A DNA stretch of 52,661 bases from an uncultured Prevotellaceae bacterium. GTDB taxonomy: Bacteria > Bacteroidota > Bacteroidia > Bacteroidales > Bacteroidaceae. Positions 51,395 to 52,661 of the stretch are shown here, in pieces. Each line of letters opens with the position of its first letter. Within the stretch, counting starts at the first letter, position 1. Location: the NCBI GenBank assembly GCA_902767775.1, contig CACXIP010000023.1, forward strand, positions 1-52,661, read 5' to 3'. Below the pieces are notes generated by a model. That model made no database searches and had not been told where the DNA came from. It saw only the letters and a program-made list of their open reading frames with translations. The position numbers were made by a program, and so were the translations under genes.

Positions 51395-52294
51395 ATGAAG
51401 AAAATCAGAGCCGCCGTTGTGGGCTACGGCAACATCGGCAAATACACAATCGAAGCACTGGAGGCATCGGATGACTTCGAGATTGCGGGCATCGTGCGCC
51501 GCAAGGGAGCGGAGAACTGTCCTCCTGAACTCGCTGCATACGAGGTGGTGAAGGACATCACCGACCTGCGTGACGTGGATGTCGCCATCCTTTGCACCCC
51601 CACACGCAGTTGTGAGGAGTATGCCAAGAAAATCCTCCCGCTGGGCATCAACACCGTCGACAGCTTCGACATCCACACCAGCATCCTCGACTACCGTGCC
51701 TCACTCATGCCGATATGCAAGGCATCGGGCACCGTCGCCATCATCTCCGCAGGATGGGACCCGGGCAGCGACAGCATCGTGCGCACCCTGATGGAGAGTC
51801 TGGCACCGAAAGGACTGTCATACACCAACTTCGGTCCGGGCATGTCAATGGGCCACTCCGTATGCGTGCGCTCCAAGGCTGGTGTGAAAAACGCGCTGTC
51901 GATGACCATCCCCAAAGGTGAGGGCATCCACCGCCGCATGGTGTATGTGGAACTGGAGGAAGGTGCCACCCTCGAGGAGGTGACCGCCGCCATCAAGGCC
52001 GACCCGTATTTTGCCAGTGACGAGACGCATGTGTTTGCCGTGCCGTCGGTGGATGCCGTCCGCGACATGGGCCATGGCGTCAACCTGGTGCGCAAGGGCG
52101 TAAGCGGCAAGACGCAGAACCAGCGCATCGAGTTCAACATGAGCATCAACAACCCGGCGCTCACCGCACAGGTGCTGGTGAATGTGGCTCGTGCCTCACT
52201 GAAACAGCAGCCAGGATGCTACACGATGATAGAGGTGCCGGTGATAGACATGCTGCCCGGCGACCGCGAGAGCATCATCGCACATTTGGTGTAA
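51395..52294 (+). CDS. ddh: meso-Diaminopimelate D-dehydrogenase
   Basis: The 299-residue NADP-dependent enzyme makes meso-diaminopimelate from tetrahydrodipicolinate in one step, for lysine and peptidoglycan. A Rossmann start KIRAAVVGYGNIGKYTIEAL is followed by AILCTPTRS near 65, SAGWDPGSDSIVR near 125 and FGPGMSMGHSVCVR near 150, all typical of Ddh. The length is normal. It is monocistronic, downstream of ftsZ, with a strong terminator. Confidence 0.94.
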   Translation: MKKIRAAVVGYGNIGKYTIEALEASDDFEIAGIVRRKGAENCPPELAAYEVVKDITDLRDVDVAILCTPTRSCEEYAKKILPLGINTVDSFDIHTSILDYRASLMPICKASGTVAIISAGWDPGSDSIVRTLMESLAPKGLSYTNFGPGMSMGHSVCVRSKAGVKNALSMTIPKGEGIHRRMVYVELEEGATLEEVTAAIKADPYFASDETHVFAVPSVDAVRDMGHGVNLVRKGVSGKTQNQRIEFNMSINNPALTAQVLVNVARASLKQQPGCYTMIEVPVIDMLPGDRESIIAHLV

Positions 52295-52310
52295 GGAGGT
52301 GTTTTTTATA

Positions 52311-52354
52311 ACAAATCGGAGGTCAGAATTTTTTTCTGATCTCCGATTTGTTTT
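52311..52354 (+). terminator. Rho-independent terminator after ddh
   Basis: An 18-bp stem ACAAATCGGAGGTCAGAA / TTCTGATCTCCGATTTGT (one G-T wobble) has a T-rich loop and ends in TTTT. Confidence 0.9.
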
Positions 52355-52480
52355 GGTCGTTTGGGGGGTTGGTCGTTTAGTCGTTTGGGGGATTTTTTTA
52401 GGAGTTTAGGAGATTAGGAGTTTAGACAATACCCCTATAAAATGTCGGTGCACAGTTCATTGGGATTTGTAATCATGGGT
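52355..52480. repeat. Octamer array, GGAGTTTA words and truncated palindromic element
   Basis: GGTCGTTTG octamers (52355-52393) are followed by GGAGTTTAGGAGATTA words (52398-52426). Then comes GACAATACCCCTATAAAATG with TCGGTGCACAG, which matches the tail of the elements at 15359 and 46159 but lacks the palindrome. Confidence 0.8.
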
Positions 52481-52522
52481 GGTCGAAAGATGTTTTTTCT
52501 CACGCTGTTACATCTTTGATTT

Positions 52523-52661
52523 TTAGGGGATTCTGATTCGGTTAGACATCATTGCTTTCCTATGGTCAGTTTCGCCTGTCCTGATAGCCACATTTAAGTC
52601 GATAATCCAGTCCTCCAGTTGCATTTTGAAACAGAACTTTGCCTCCTCGAATCCGATGCCG
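52523..52661 (-). CDS. C-terminal end of an unidentified protein
   Basis: A minus-strand frame enters from the window edge and stops with TAA at 52523-52525. The visible 45 residues (GIGFEEAKFCFKMQLEDWII ... MSNRIRIP) are helix-prone and charged. I do not recognise the family from this piece. Confidence 0.5.
   Translation of the reverse strand, partial: GIGFEEAKFCFKMQLEDWIIDLNVAIRTGETDHRKAMMSNRIRIP

Overview
The window reads as chromosomal DNA of a Bacteroidales bacterium, most likely a Prevotella-type gut or rumen member. The evidence is a full-length SprA (type IX secretion), a C10 (streptopain-family) protease with BspA/DUF285-type repeats, a UpxY-type antiterminator, a PL9 pectate lyase with a short C-terminal tail of the Prevotella secreted type, and at least eight promoters of the Bacteroidetes form TTTG-N19/20-TAnnTTTG without Shine-Dalgarno sequences. 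Genes are mostly GC-rich, while the spacers are AT-rich and packed with short repeats. No rRNA, tRNA, CRISPR array, prophage or complete insertion sequence was seen.

Layout. 1-2.3 kb: edge of a CPBP-like membrane protein, a large lipoprotein and a small membrane protein. 2.3-3.1 kb: repeat-rich spacer ending in a duplicated palindrome-promoter unit. 3.1-5.5 kb: XRE-cupin regulator and acyl-CoA synthetase. 5.7-6.8 kb: AAA ATPase with 14-bp iterons at its promoter. 6.8-10.8 kb (minus): lysE-like, DUF4924, rfbD, prfC. 11-12.6 kb: ROK glucokinase convergent with an orphan upxY. 13.1-15.3 kb: PIF1-like helicase. 15.7-19.5 kb: etfB, etfA, a 57-aa membrane protein, acyl-CoA dehydrogenase. 19.6-22 kb (minus): cohesin-like/dockerin protein, dacB and an acidic 89-aa protein. 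22.3-27.6 kb: giant secreted protease. 27.6-34.3 kb: histidine catabolism (ftcD, hutU, hutH, hutI). 34.3-42.6 kb (minus): ruvA and sprA. 42.9-45.8 kb: PL9 pectate lyase and secreted nuclease. 46.7-48.2 kb: 59-aa small protein and membrane acyltransferase. 48.5-51.3 kb: ftsA and ftsZ. 51.4-52.3 kb: ddh. The right edge cuts an unidentified minus-strand gene.

How the parts may work together. A secreted cysteine protease is followed 30 bp later by a complete histidine-to-glutamate route, which suggests coupling of extracellular proteolysis to amino-acid catabolism. The protease ends in a dockerin-like module, and the divergently transcribed neighbour has a cohesin-like fold plus its own dockerin-like module. 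SprA supplies a type IX export pore, and the pectate lyase and nuclease are likely exported or periplasmic degraders. The etf/acyl-CoA dehydrogenase operon and the acyl-CoA synthetase belong to acyl-CoA metabolism.

The most unusual layer is the spacer DNA. The same few modules recur: octamer arrays (AAACGACC), GGAGTTTA arrays, GATTTGA arrays, palindromes of the GACGC...GCGTC kind with a conserved tail, a perfect 79-bp inverted pair, and repeated promoter cores. Octamer arrays abut the start codons of three unrelated genes, always in the same orientation.
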